A DNA stretch of 64,000 nucleotides, taken from the NCBI RefSeq assembly GCF_000685035.1, contig NZ_BAYB01000008.1, forward strand, positions 1 to 64,000, read 5' to 3'. The DNA is from Paraburkholderia ferrariae NBRC 106233. Lineage in GTDB: Bacteria > Pseudomonadota > Gammaproteobacteria > Burkholderiales > Burkholderiaceae. The first letter of the stretch is position 1, and the number at the start of each line of letters is the position of its first letter. The notes under the pieces are model-generated. The model had not been told where the DNA came from. It searched no databases and saw only the letters and a program-made list of their open reading frames with translations. The position numbers were made by a program, and so were the translations under genes. This document shows positions 31,239 to 39,587 of this stretch, one piece after another.

Positions 31239-33245
31239 GTGAATCCGCCTCTCGAAGCCACCGACCAGCCCGCGTGGGTCCCCTCGCCCGAGACCGTCGC
31301 CCGCGCACGCATCACCGAATTCATGCAATGGCTCGCGCGCGAGCGCGGCCTCGCGTTCGACAGCTACGCCGCGCTCTGGCAATGGTCCGTCGATGACCTC
31401 GACGCCTTCTGGACCGCGCTCTGGGACTGGGCCGACCTGCGCTCGGCCACGCCGCGCGGCAAGGCGCTGGAGAGCGACGCCATGCCGGGCGCGCGCTGGT
31501 TCCCGGGCGCCACCGTCAACTACGTTTCGCAGGTCTTTCGCCACGCCACGCCCGCGTACCCCGCCATCGTCTGGCGCAACGAAGCCGGCGCGCAGGGCGA
31601 GATGAGCTGGGCCGAACTCGAGCGCCAGGTGGGCGCGCTCGCGGCCACGCTGCGCGGCATGGGCGTGAAGCGCGGCGACCGCGTCGCGGCCTTCATGCCC
31701 AATATCCCGCAGACCCTGGTGGCGTTTCTCGCGGCGGCCAGCCTCGGCGCCATCTGGTCGGTCTGCTCGCCCGACATGGGCCGGCTCGCCGTGCTCGACC
31801 GCTTCCGGCAGATCGAGCCCGCCGTGATGATCGCCGTGGACGGCTATCGGTACGGCGGCAAAGCGCACGACCGCCGCGAACTGCTGCGGGAGCTGCTCGG
31901 CGAATTGCCGAGCGTGCGGCATCTCGTGCTGGTCCCCTATCTCGATGCGCAGGCCGAGGCGTCCGCCGTGGTGCCGGGCGGCACGCAGGGCACCGCGTGG
32001 CGCGACGCCATCGCGGGCACGGCACCGCTCGATGCCGAGGCCGTGCCGTTCGACCATCCGCTATGGATCGTCTATTCGTCGGGCACGACCGGCCTGCCCA
32101 AGCCCATCGTGCATGCGCACGGCGGCGTCGTTCTCGAACACGTCAAGCTCGCCTCGCTGCATCTCGACCTGCGGCCCGGCGACCGCTTCAACTGGTTCTC
32201 CAGCACGGGCTGGATCATGTGGAACTGCCAGGCGGCCGGCCTGCTGGCGGGCGCCACGCTGTGCCTCTACGACGGCAACCCCGGCTACCCCGACATGGGC
32301 GCGCTGTGGCGCTTCGTCGGCGACGCGCAGGTGAACTTCTTCGGCGCGGGCGCGGCCTTCTTCCAGGCGTGCCTGAAGGCGGGCGTGGAACCTAATCAGG
32401 TCTCCGAACTATCGGCGCTGCGGGCCGTCGGCTCGACCGGCTCGCCGCTGCCGCCCGAAGGCTATCGCTGGATTCTCGATCACGTCGGCGACGTGTGGAT
32501 CGACGTGATTTCCGGCGGCACCGACTTCGCCGGCTGCTTCGTGGCGGGCGTGCCCACGCTGCCCGTCTGGCTCGGCGAGATGCAGTGCCGGTGCCTCGGC
32601 GCGCGCGTCGAAGCGTTCAATGACGAGGGCCAGCCCATCATCGACGAGGTGGGCGAGCTGGTCTGCACGGCGCCCCTCCCCTCCATGCCGCTCTACTTCT
32701 GGAACGACGCCGGCAACACGCGCTACCGCGACAGCTATTTCGACGTCTGGCCCGGCATCTGGCGGCACGGCGACTGGGTACGCATCACGGAGCGCGGGGG
32801 CGCCATCATCTACGGCCGCTCCGACGCGACGATCAACCGCCACGGCATCCGCATGGGCACGAGCGAGCTGTACCGCGCGGTGGAGGACCTGCCCGAGATC
32901 CTGGACAGCCTCGTGACCGACCTCGAATACCTGGGCCGCGAATCGTATATGCCGCTCTTCGTGGTGCTGCGCGACGGCGCCGTGCTCACGCCCGAACTCA
33001 AGGCGACGATACGCGAGCGCATCAAGGTCGCGCTCTCCGCACGCCACGTCCCCGACGACGTGTTCCAGGTCGACGCCGTGCCGCGCACACTCTCGGGCAA
33101 GAAGATGGAGCTGCCCATCAAGAAGCTGCTGCTGGGCCAGCCGCTCGCGAAGGTGGCGAATCCGGGGACCATGGCCAACCCCGAATCGCTCGCCTGGTTC
33201 AGCGACTTCGCGCACGAACTGGCGGCGCGCGGCAAGCCGCGTTGA
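31239..33245 (+). CDS. aacS: Acetoacetyl-CoA synthetase (acetoacetate-CoA ligase)
   Basis: AMP-forming ligase that activates acetoacetate, used in ketone-body or polyhydroxybutyrate turnover; cytosolic. Adenylate-forming motifs: WIVYSSGTTGLPKPIVHAHG (A3), FSSTGWIMWNCQ (characteristic of the AacS group), VISGGTDFAG, the hinge YGRSDATINRHGIRMG and the C-terminal catalytic Lys in RTLSGKKMELPIK. With a GTG start at 31239 (AAGGA upstream) the protein has 668 residues, close to family size; an upstream ATG at 31152 would add 29 residues of low-complexity sequence. Divergent from a MarR regulator. Confidence 0.93.
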   Translation: MNPPLEATDQPAWVPSPETVARARITEFMQWLARERGLAFDSYAALWQWSVDDLDAFWTALWDWADLRSATPRGKALESDAMPGARWFPGATVNYVSQVFRHATPAYPAIVWRNEAGAQGEMSWAELERQVGALAATLRGMGVKRGDRVAAFMPNIPQTLVAFLAAASLGAIWSVCSPDMGRLAVLDRFRQIEPAVMIAVDGYRYGGKAHDRRELLRELLGELPSVRHLVLVPYLDAQAEASAVVPGGTQGTAWRDAIAGTAPLDAEAVPFDHPLWIVYSSGTTGLPKPIVHAHGGVVLEHVKLASLHLDLRPGDRFNWFSSTGWIMWNCQAAGLLAGATLCLYDGNPGYPDMGALWRFVGDAQVNFFGAGAAFFQACLKAGVEPNQVSELSALRAVGSTGSPLPPEGYRWILDHVGDVWIDVISGGTDFAGCFVAGVPTLPVWLGEMQCRCLGARVEAFNDEGQPIIDEVGELVCTAPLPSMPLYFWNDAGNTRYRDSYFDVWPGIWRHGDWVRITERGGAIIYGRSDATINRHGIRMGTSELYRAVEDLPEILDSLVTDLEYLGRESYMPLFVVLRDGAVLTPELKATIRERIKVALSARHVPDDVFQVDAVPRTLSGKKMELPIKKLLLGQPLAKVANPGTMANPESLAWFSDFAHELAARGKPR

Positions 33246-33409
33246 CGTTACTTGATGGCGTGTGACGGGCGCCGGTTCGATATCGATCGAGGGCCGGCTC
33301 GAAGCCCGCGGGAGGCCCGCCGAAGGTGCGAGCGAGGGCCGTCCGGTCACGGAGAGGCGGCGCGAGGCTCGCCAGCGTGTAAACTGCTGCCTTTTTGTCT
33401 TCCGCAGGT

Positions 33410-34270
33410 ATGGTGCAAGCCCCCCCGCAAGCGGCGCTGAGCGGTCCGACCCTCGTTCGCCTGCTGGCTCGTCTGGCCGAAGCCGACGTTTCCGGACCGC
33501 AACAGCCGCTCGCCGACCGACTGAGCCAGTGGCTGGGCTGGACCGACGCGATCGGGCTTTCCACGGCGCTCAACGCCCCGCTGAACGCGCAGCCGCGCGC
33601 GGGCGCGGTGCGCGCGGCCGAGGCGCCTCCGCTCGACCGCGAGGACGCCGTCCAGGTCGCGAGTGCGCGCAGCGCGCTCACGAAGGCGATCACGCGCGCG
33701 TGCGCCCCGCCCGACCCGCGGCGCGGCGCGCGCGCGAACGCCCATCCGAACCCGGCTGCGGACCCGGATGAGCCCATCGACTACGCGGAGTTTCGCCAGG
33801 ACTACCTGTCGATCCAGCAGATGATGGAAACCGAGGTGAGCCAGTTGCGCGGGCGCCTGCGCGCCCTGCTCGCGGCACGGACGCCCGCGCTCGCGCGCCT
33901 TGCGGCCATGGACGCCATCATGGAGCGCTCGCTCGGCGCGCGCGAGCAACGCGTGCTCGCCACGATTCCCGCGCTGCTGGGGACGTACTTCGAGCGCCTG
34001 CGCCGCGCCGGGCAGCAGACCCTGGCCGAAGCCGAAGCTGCGGGAGGCGGCGCGGAAACGCTCGTGGAAACGCCCGTGGAAACCGCCGCGGCAAATAACA
34101 TGGCCAATAACATGGCAAACAGCGCGGCCAGTCGCGCAGTGCATGCCGCGATCCTGCCGGGCGCATGGCTCACCGCATTCCGCAAGGACATGCAGAGCGT
34201 GCTGCTCGCCGAACTCGACATCCGGTTCCAACCGGTGCAAGGGCTGCTCGCCGCCCTGCGCGCCCGCTAA
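33410..34270 (+). CDS. DUF3348 protein, first gene of a MotAB/ZorAB-like operon
   Basis: A 286-residue cytosolic protein recognised as DUF3348. Segments: LVRLLARLAEADVSGPQQPL with ADRLSQWLGWTDAIGL, a proline/alanine-rich linker, then a long helical region (DYAEFRQDYLSIQQMMETEV, SQLRGRLRALLA, TIPALLGTYFERLRR) and LPGAWLTAFRKDMQSVL near the end. There is no membrane segment, so it may be a cytosolic partner of the membrane motor that follows 12 bases downstream. The ATG at 33410 is chosen; an in-frame TTG at 33395 is possible and neither has a strong ribosome site. Function unknown. Confidence 0.8.
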   Translation: MVQAPPQAALSGPTLVRLLARLAEADVSGPQQPLADRLSQWLGWTDAIGLSTALNAPLNAQPRAGAVRAAEAPPLDREDAVQVASARSALTKAITRACAPPDPRRGARANAHPNPAADPDEPIDYAEFRQDYLSIQQMMETEVSQLRGRLRALLAARTPALARLAAMDAIMERSLGAREQRVLATIPALLGTYFERLRRAGQQTLAEAEAAGGGAETLVETPVETAAANNMANNMANSAASRAVHAAILPGAWLTAFRKDMQSVLLAELDIRFQPVQGLLAALRAR

Positions 34271-34282
34271 CCCAGACACCCC

Positions 34283-36985
34283 ATGTCCCGATTTCGCATC
34301 GACTTTCTCGTCTTTCTCGCCGGTCTCGCCGCCGTTCTCTGGACCGGCATCGGCTATATCGCCTCGAACCCGCTCGCACTCGCCGTCACGCTGCTGATCG
34401 GCGCGTGCTACGTGATCGGCGCGCTCGAACTGTGGCGCTTCAGCCAGGACACGGCCGCGCTCGATACCGCCGTGAGCGAACTGGCCGCCCCGCCCGCCAC
34501 GCTCAACGCGTGGCTCGAACGCGTGCCCGCCGGCCTGCGCGGCGCCGTGCGCCTGCGCGTGGAAAGCGAGCGCGCCGCGCTGCCGGGCCCCGCGCTCACC
34601 CCCTATCTGGTCGGCCTGCTCGTGCTGCTCGGCATGTTCGGCACGCTGCTCGGCATGGCCGCGACGCTCAAGGGCACCGGCGCCGCGCTGGAGGGCTCGA
34701 CCGACCTGCTCGCGATCCGCGCCTCGCTCGCCGCGCCCGTCAAGGGACTGGCGTTCGCGTTCGGCACCTCGATTGCGGGCGTGGCCACGTCGGCCATGCT
34801 CGGCCTGCTTTCGGCGCTGTGCCGGCGCGCGCGCGCCGAGGCCGCCCAACGGCTCGACGCGAAGATCGCGACCACCCTGCGGGGCTTTTCGCAGGCGCAC
34901 CAGCGCGAGGCAGGCTTCGCCGTGATGCGCCGCCAGGCCGAAGCAATGCCGGCAATCGTCGAGCGCTTGCAGACGGTGATCGCAGCCATCGAGCAGCAAA
35001 GCGTTGCCATGAACGAGCGGCAGATCGCGAGTCAGACCGCCTTCCTCGGCAAGGCCGAAGCCACGTGGACGGCACTCGCCGCGTCGGTGGCGCGCTCGCT
35101 CCAGGACAATGCGGCGAGCAGCGCGCGCGCCGCCAGCGCGGCGGTGCTGCCGGCCGTGGAAGCGACGCTCGCGAAGCTCAAGGAAGAAGCCGCGACGCTG
35201 CACGGCACGGTGACGCAGGCCGTCGAGCGGCAACTGAACGGCGTGAGCGAAGGGCTCGAAGCGACGACGGCAAGCGTGAGGCACGAAACAACGCGCCTGC
35301 ACGACGCCGTGGCGCAAGCGGTCGAGCGCCAGTTGAGCGCCGTGGCGGAGAAGCTCGATGCTTCCACTGCGACGCTCAGGAGCGAGACCGCCTCGCTGCA
35401 CGAAACGGTGACCCAGGCTGTGGAGCGTCAATTGGGCGCCATCGCAACCGGCTTCGACTCAACAGCCGCGCGTTTCTCACAGGAAACGGCCACCCTGCAA
35501 GGCACCGTTACGCAAGCTGTGGAGCGCCAGCTAGGCGCCATCACGACTGGCTTCGACTCAACGGTCTCACGTTTCTCACAGGAAACCGCCGCCCTGCAAG
35601 GCACCGTCACGCAAGCTGTGGAGCGTCAGCTTGGCGCCATCACCACCAACCTCGACTCAACAGCCGCGCGTTTCTCACAGGAAACGGCCGCTCTCCAGGG
35701 CGCAGTCACGCAAGCCGTGGAGCGCCAGCTAAGCGCCATCACGACTGGCTTCGACTCCACAGCCGCGCGTTTCTCACAGGAAACCGCCGCTCTCCAGAGC
35801 ACCGTCACGCAGGCCGTGGAGCGCCAGCTAAGCGACATCACGACAGGACTCGCAGCCACCTCGGCCGGCCTCTCGGAGCAATGGCGCGATGCACTCGCGC
35901 AGCAGCGCGAGCAAAACGATACGCTCGCCGCCGACCTGCGCGCCTCGCTCGACCGCTACGCCGAAACCTTCGCGCAACGTTCGGCCGAACTGCTGTCCGG
36001 CGTTGCCGCGCGGCTCGACACGACGGCGGACACGGTTTCGCAAACCTGGACCGCCGCGCACGCGCAACACGCGCAGGTGAGCGAGCAACTGGCCCTGGCC
36101 CACCAGCAAGCCCTGACCGCCGCGGCCGGAAAATTCGACGAACATACGGCCGCCCTGCTGCGCGCAGCGGACGAATCGCATGCCGCCCTGCAAGCCGAAC
36201 TCACGGCACGCGAGCAGCAGAGGCTCGACGCATGGCGCGAAACCGTCGCCACCATGACGACGGCGCTGCATGCCCAATGGAACGAGGCGCTCGCGCAAGC
36301 CGCAAGCCGCCAGCAGACCATCTGCGAAACGCTGGAACGCACTGCCGGCGAGGTCGCGGCCACCACCTCGGCGCATTCGCGCGAGACCATCGCCGAAATT
36401 GCGCGCCTCGTGCAGGCCGCATCGCAAGCGCCGCTCGCCGCGGCCGAAGTCGTCGCCGAACTGCGCCAGAAGCTCTCGGAAAGCATGGTCCGCGACACGG
36501 CGATGCTCGAAGAGCGCAGCCGCCTGCTGGCCACGCTCGAAACGCTGCTGGACGCGGTCAACCACGCCTCCACCGAGCAGCGCAGCGCCGTCGATGCGCT
36601 CGTTTCCACCTCGGCGGACCTGCTCGATCGCGTGGGCACGCGCTTCACGGAGCGCGTCGAGACGCAAGCGCACAAGCTCGACGGCATTGCCGCGCAGGTG
36701 GCGAGCGGCGGCGCCGAAGTGGCGAGCCTTGCCGATGCGTTCGGTGCCGCCGTGCAGTCGTTCGGCACCTCTAACGAAACGCTCGTCGCACAGCTCCAGC
36801 GCATCGAAGGTTCGCTCGACAAGTCGCTCGCGCGCAGCGACGAACAGCTCGCCTACTACGTCGCCCAGGCGCGCGAAGTGATCGATCTGAGCCTGCTTTC
36901 GCAGAAGCAGATCATGGAAGAACTGCAGCAGCTTGCCAGCCAGCGCGCCGAAGCAGGAGCCGAAGCAGGAGCCGACGCCGCATGA
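34283..36985 (+). CDS. DUF802 protein: MotA/TolQ-like membrane unit with a very long coiled-coil tail
   Basis: A 900-residue inner-membrane protein. Four hydrophobic helices are visible: about residues 8-24, 31-48, 107-127 and 150-178. The last pair reads LLVLLGMFGTLLGMAATLKG ... PVKGLAFAFGTSIAGVATSA, the pattern of MotA/TolQ/ExbB proton-channel subunits. The remaining 720 residues form an almost continuous Ala/Gln/Glu-rich coiled coil. Residues 302-532 are seven tandem 33-residue repeats built on TVTQAVERQLGAI, and a conserved end contains LARSDEQLAYYVAQAREVID. Four helices plus a long intracellular tail is the architecture of ZorA in Zorya defence. The stop overlaps the start of the OmpA/MotB-like gene (ATGA). 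An ion-driven rotary or force-transmitting unit is inferred. Confidence 0.85.
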   Translation: MSRFRIDFLVFLAGLAAVLWTGIGYIASNPLALAVTLLIGACYVIGALELWRFSQDTAALDTAVSELAAPPATLNAWLERVPAGLRGAVRLRVESERAALPGPALTPYLVGLLVLLGMFGTLLGMAATLKGTGAALEGSTDLLAIRASLAAPVKGLAFAFGTSIAGVATSAMLGLLSALCRRARAEAAQRLDAKIATTLRGFSQAHQREAGFAVMRRQAEAMPAIVERLQTVIAAIEQQSVAMNERQIASQTAFLGKAEATWTALAASVARSLQDNAASSARAASAAVLPAVEATLAKLKEEAATLHGTVTQAVERQLNGVSEGLEATTASVRHETTRLHDAVAQAVERQLSAVAEKLDASTATLRSETASLHETVTQAVERQLGAIATGFDSTAARFSQETATLQGTVTQAVERQLGAITTGFDSTVSRFSQETAALQGTVTQAVERQLGAITTNLDSTAARFSQETAALQGAVTQAVERQLSAITTGFDSTAARFSQETAALQSTVTQAVERQLSDITTGLAATSAGLSEQWRDALAQQREQNDTLAADLRASLDRYAETFAQRSAELLSGVAARLDTTADTVSQTWTAAHAQHAQVSEQLALAHQQALTAAAGKFDEHTAALLRAADESHAALQAELTAREQQRLDAWRETVATMTTALHAQWNEALAQAASRQQTICETLERTAGEVAATTSAHSRETIAEIARLVQAASQAPLAAAEVVAELRQKLSESMVRDTAMLEERSRLLATLETLLDAVNHASTEQRSAVDALVSTSADLLDRVGTRFTERVETQAHKLDGIAAQVASGGAEVASLADAFGAAVQSFGTSNETLVAQLQRIEGSLDKSLARSDEQLAYYVAQAREVIDLSLLSQKQIMEELQQLASQRAEAGAEAGADAA
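35186..35878 (+). repeat. Seven tandem 99-bp repeats inside the DUF802 gene
   Basis: Each unit encodes 33 residues, for example ETATLQGTVTQAVERQLGAI followed by TTGFDSTVSRFSQ. Units 3-6 are nearly identical also at DNA level, so they were amplified recently; units 1, 2 and 7 have diverged. 33 residues equals three hendecads, which suits an uninterrupted coiled-coil rod whose length can change in steps. Confidence 0.92.
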
Positions 36986-37629
36986 GCGAAGAGATCGACG
37001 GCGGCGCGGAGCCGACCACGCCCGTCTGGGCGGCCTTCAGCGATCTGATGTCGGTGCTGCTGGGCGCGTTCGTGCTGATCCTCGTGAGCGTGATCGGCGT
37101 GCAGCTCGAACTCTCGACGAAGCTCGACCAGGCCGTGAAGGAGCGCCAGGCGGAAGCGCAGCGCCGCAAGACGCTCGAAGAGGCGCTGGCCGGCCCGCTC
37201 GCGGCGGGGCGCATCACGCTCGTGAACGGGCGCATCGGCATTAGCGGCAACGTGCTCTTCGCGCTCAACTCCGATCAGTTGCAGCCCGAGGGGCGCCAAT
37301 TGCTGCAGAGCCTGGCCGGGCCGCTCGCGGCCTACCTCAAGGCGCACGACGAAATCCTGATGGTGAGCGGCTTCGCCGACGACCAGCAGGTGCGGGCGAG
37401 CAACCGGCGCTTCGCCGACAACTGGGAGCTTTCCGCGCAGCGCGCGCTGACCGTCACGCGCGCGTTCATCGAGGAAGGGGTGCCCGCTTCGTCGGTATTC
37501 GCGGCGGCCTTCGGCTCGGAGCAACCCGTGAGTTCGAACGCCGACGCCGCGGGGCGCGCCAAAAACCGGCGCGTCGAAATCGCGCCGGTGCCGCGTTCGA
37601 GCGCCGCGGGCGGAGACCGCGGTGAGTGA
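36982..37629 (+). CDS. OmpA/MotB-like stator protein (ZorB-like)
   Basis: A 215-residue protein with one N-terminal membrane helix and a periplasmic OmpA-type peptidoglycan-binding domain. The helix region reads AAFSDLMSVLLGAFVLILVS, with Asp21 just inside the membrane, the position of the ion-carrying Asp of MotB and ZorB. After a helical plug-like linker (TKLDQAVKERQAEAQRRKTL), the OmpA domain (about 85-205) shows FALNSDQLQPEG, the peptidoglycan-binding NWELSAQRALTV and the closing AKNRRVEI. It overlaps the MotA-like gene by 4 bases and the next gene by 8. As a pair these genes look like a 5:2 ion-driven stator anchored to the wall. Confidence 0.88.
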   Translation: MSEEIDGGAEPTTPVWAAFSDLMSVLLGAFVLILVSVIGVQLELSTKLDQAVKERQAEAQRRKTLEEALAGPLAAGRITLVNGRIGISGNVLFALNSDQLQPEGRQLLQSLAGPLAAYLKAHDEILMVSGFADDQQVRASNRRFADNWELSAQRALTVTRAFIEEGVPASSVFAAAFGSEQPVSSNADAAGRAKNRRVEIAPVPRSSAAGGDRGE

Positions 37630-38287
37630 GCACGCGCTGCCCGTGCGGGCGCAACTCGACGCCTGGCGCGAGCGCGGCGCGGACCGGCTCGATCCCCTGC
37701 GCTTTCGCCTGATCGAAGCGCTGGCGCAGCGGGCGGACGGCCGCAGCGGCGAAGCGCGCCGCCTGCTCGATGCCAGGCTCTCCGAATTGATTGCGCAGTA
37801 CACGGCGCTGACCGGGGGTTTCGCTCAAGCCACGCAAGACGCACACGAAGCGTACGAAGCATACGATGCGCCCGATGCGCCGGCACAGACGAGCAACGCA
37901 CTGGGCGCCCTGGTGGACCGCCTCGCCCACCACGCGAACACCGAAAACGGCGCCAAGGTGCGCAACAGTGACGGCAGCACCTGGACCGTTTCGCCCGAAT
38001 TGATCGATTACTTTCGCGCGACCTGGGCTCGCGTGCGCGCCGGGCAGCAGTTGCGCGAGGCGCAATTCCAGGTGCCGCAGAACGCCGGCCCGCTCAATTC
38101 GATGAGCCTCGTGCACCGCTCGCTTTCGCTCATGCGCGAGCTTTCGCCCGGTTATCTGCAGAATTTTCTGGCCTATGCCGATGCGCTCTCGTGGCTGGAG
38201 CAACTGAACGCCGTCGATGCGCCCGCCAGCAAGGAAGCGCCGCGCGCGGCCAGCACGAAGAAGAGCACGCGCAGCAAGGCGCGTTAA
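37622..38287 (+). CDS. DUF2894 protein, last gene of the MotAB/ZorAB-like operon
   Basis: A 221-residue cytosolic protein recognised as DUF2894. Features: RAQLDAWRERGADRLDPLRF with a helical region, LDARLSELIAQYTAL, an acidic/Tyr stretch (EAYEAYDAPDAP), the likely core NSLVHRSL-type block PQNAGPLNSMSLVHRSLSLM and SPGYLQNFLAYADALSWLE, and a Lys/Arg-rich C-terminus (TKKSTRSKAR) that could contact nucleic acid. The GTG start at 37622 has GGAG upstream and lies 8 bases inside the OmpA gene, implying translational coupling. Function unknown; it occupies the place where Zorya systems carry their cytosolic effectors, but shows no helicase or nuclease motif. Confidence 0.8.
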   Translation: MSEHALPVRAQLDAWRERGADRLDPLRFRLIEALAQRADGRSGEARRLLDARLSELIAQYTALTGGFAQATQDAHEAYEAYDAPDAPAQTSNALGALVDRLAHHANTENGAKVRNSDGSTWTVSPELIDYFRATWARVRAGQQLREAQFQVPQNAGPLNSMSLVHRSLSLMRELSPGYLQNFLAYADALSWLEQLNAVDAPASKEAPRAASTKKSTRSKAR

Positions 38288-38292
38288 TCAAA

Positions 38293-38309
38293 GGGTGCCG
38301 CGGGCACCC
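38293..38309. terminator. Hairpin after the DUF2894 gene
   Basis: GGGTGCC and GGCACCC pair perfectly around GCG, 6 bases after the stop. No T-run; probably marks the end of the four-gene transcript. Confidence 0.45.
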
Positions 38310-38473
38310 CTGCGCCGGACGAAACGGGAAGCCCTGCGGCTTTCGTCGGCATACACGCCAGCACGCCGCCATGCCCCACAAGCCGAACGACCGTACGAAA
38401 ACAGGGCATATCCGCTATCATGCAGAGCAAACGCCTACGTCCAGCAGTGCCCAACCCGATAACGGAGACATCG

Positions 38474-39532
38474 ATGCAGATGCGTTGTTATTGCGTGACC
38501 AGCCACGGTCAGCCGCTCGAACTGAAGCACCAGGAAGTTCCGCAACCGCAAGGCACCGAAGTGCTGGTGCGCGTGAAGGCCGCCGGCCTGTGCCACTCCG
38601 ACCTGCACATCTGGGAGGGCTACTACGATCTGGGCGGCGGCAAGAAGCTCTCGCTCGCCGACCGCGGCATCAAGCTGCCGCTCACCCTCTCCCATGAAAT
38701 CTGCGGCGAAGTCGTCGCGGCCGGCCCCGATGCCGGTCCGGTGCAAACGGGCATGGCCGCCATCGTGCATCCGTGGATCGGCTGCGGCGCATGCCCCGCC
38801 TGCGTGCGCGGCGAGGAAAACCTGTGCATCAAGCCCCAGTCGCTCGGCGTGATGCGCAACGGCGGTTTCGCCGACTACGTGATCGTGCCGCATCCGCGCT
38901 ATCTGGTCGATCTTGGCGGGCTCGATCCCGTCAAGGCCGCGCCGCTCGCCTGTGCCGGCGTGACCACATATTCGGCCATCCGCAAGTTCGGCGAGCGCAT
39001 TCATGAAGCGCCGGTGGTGGTGATCGGCGCGGGCGGGCTCGGGCTCATGGCCATCGAAGTGCTCAAGGCGCTGGGCGGCAAAGGCGCGATCGTCGTCGAT
39101 ATCGATGCGGCCAAGCGCGAAGCCGCGCTCAAGGAAGGCGCGCTGGCCGCCATCGATGCGCGCGCACCCGACGCCGCCACGCAGATCGCCGAGGCCGCAG
39201 GCGGCGGCGCGCGCGCCGTGCTCGATCTGGTCGGCGCCACCTCCACGGTGACGCTCGCGCTCGATTCGTGCGCGCGCGGCGGCCACGTGGTGATCGTCGG
39301 CCTGATGGGCGGCGACATCACGCTCGCGCTGCCGATCATTCCGATGCGGCCGCTGCGCATCGAAGGCAGCTATGTCGGCACGCTGCCCGAACTGCGCGAG
39401 CTCGTCTCGCTCATGCGCGACGGCAAGATCCGCCCCGCCCCCGTATCGCCGCGGCCGCTGGACGAGGTCAACGAGGCACTGCAAGCCCTGCATCACGGCA
39501 AGGTCGTGGGACGGCAGGTGCTCGTTCCATAA
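38474..39532 (+). CDS. Zinc-dependent alcohol dehydrogenase
   Basis: Medium-chain NAD(P)-dependent alcohol dehydrogenase, 352 residues. Catalytic zinc ligands appear in AGLCHSDLH and LSHEICGEV, the structural zinc cysteines in GCGACPACVRGEENLC, and the Rossmann loop in VIGAGGLGLMAIEVL. The ATG at 38474 has GGAGA 6 bases upstream. Other start candidates at 38420 lie in non-coding sequence. It may oxidise small or aromatic alcohols; its substrate cannot be derived. It is probably monocistronic and convergent with the flavin monooxygenase. Confidence 0.92.
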   Translation: MQMRCYCVTSHGQPLELKHQEVPQPQGTEVLVRVKAAGLCHSDLHIWEGYYDLGGGKKLSLADRGIKLPLTLSHEICGEVVAAGPDAGPVQTGMAAIVHPWIGCGACPACVRGEENLCIKPQSLGVMRNGGFADYVIVPHPRYLVDLGGLDPVKAAPLACAGVTTYSAIRKFGERIHEAPVVVIGAGGLGLMAIEVLKALGGKGAIVVDIDAAKREAALKEGALAAIDARAPDAATQIAEAAGGGARAVLDLVGATSTVTLALDSCARGGHVVIVGLMGGDITLALPIIPMRPLRIEGSYVGTLPELRELVSLMRDGKIRPAPVSPRPLDEVNEALQALHHGKVVGRQVLVP

Positions 39533-39587
39533 GCGCGGCCGCGCGCTTATCGTTCGCAATCCGTATCAATCGGCCATCAACCCGCGA

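Noticed and set aside
33347..35431. 694-codon minus-strand open frame across DUF3348 and DUF802
   Set aside because: A mirror of coding-strand codon bias; translation is His/Arg/Gly-rich without domain features, while the plus frames have clear families.
35186..35878. Tandem array considered as CRISPR
   Set aside because: Units are 99 bp, contiguous without spacers, in frame within a coding region and encode a coiled coil.
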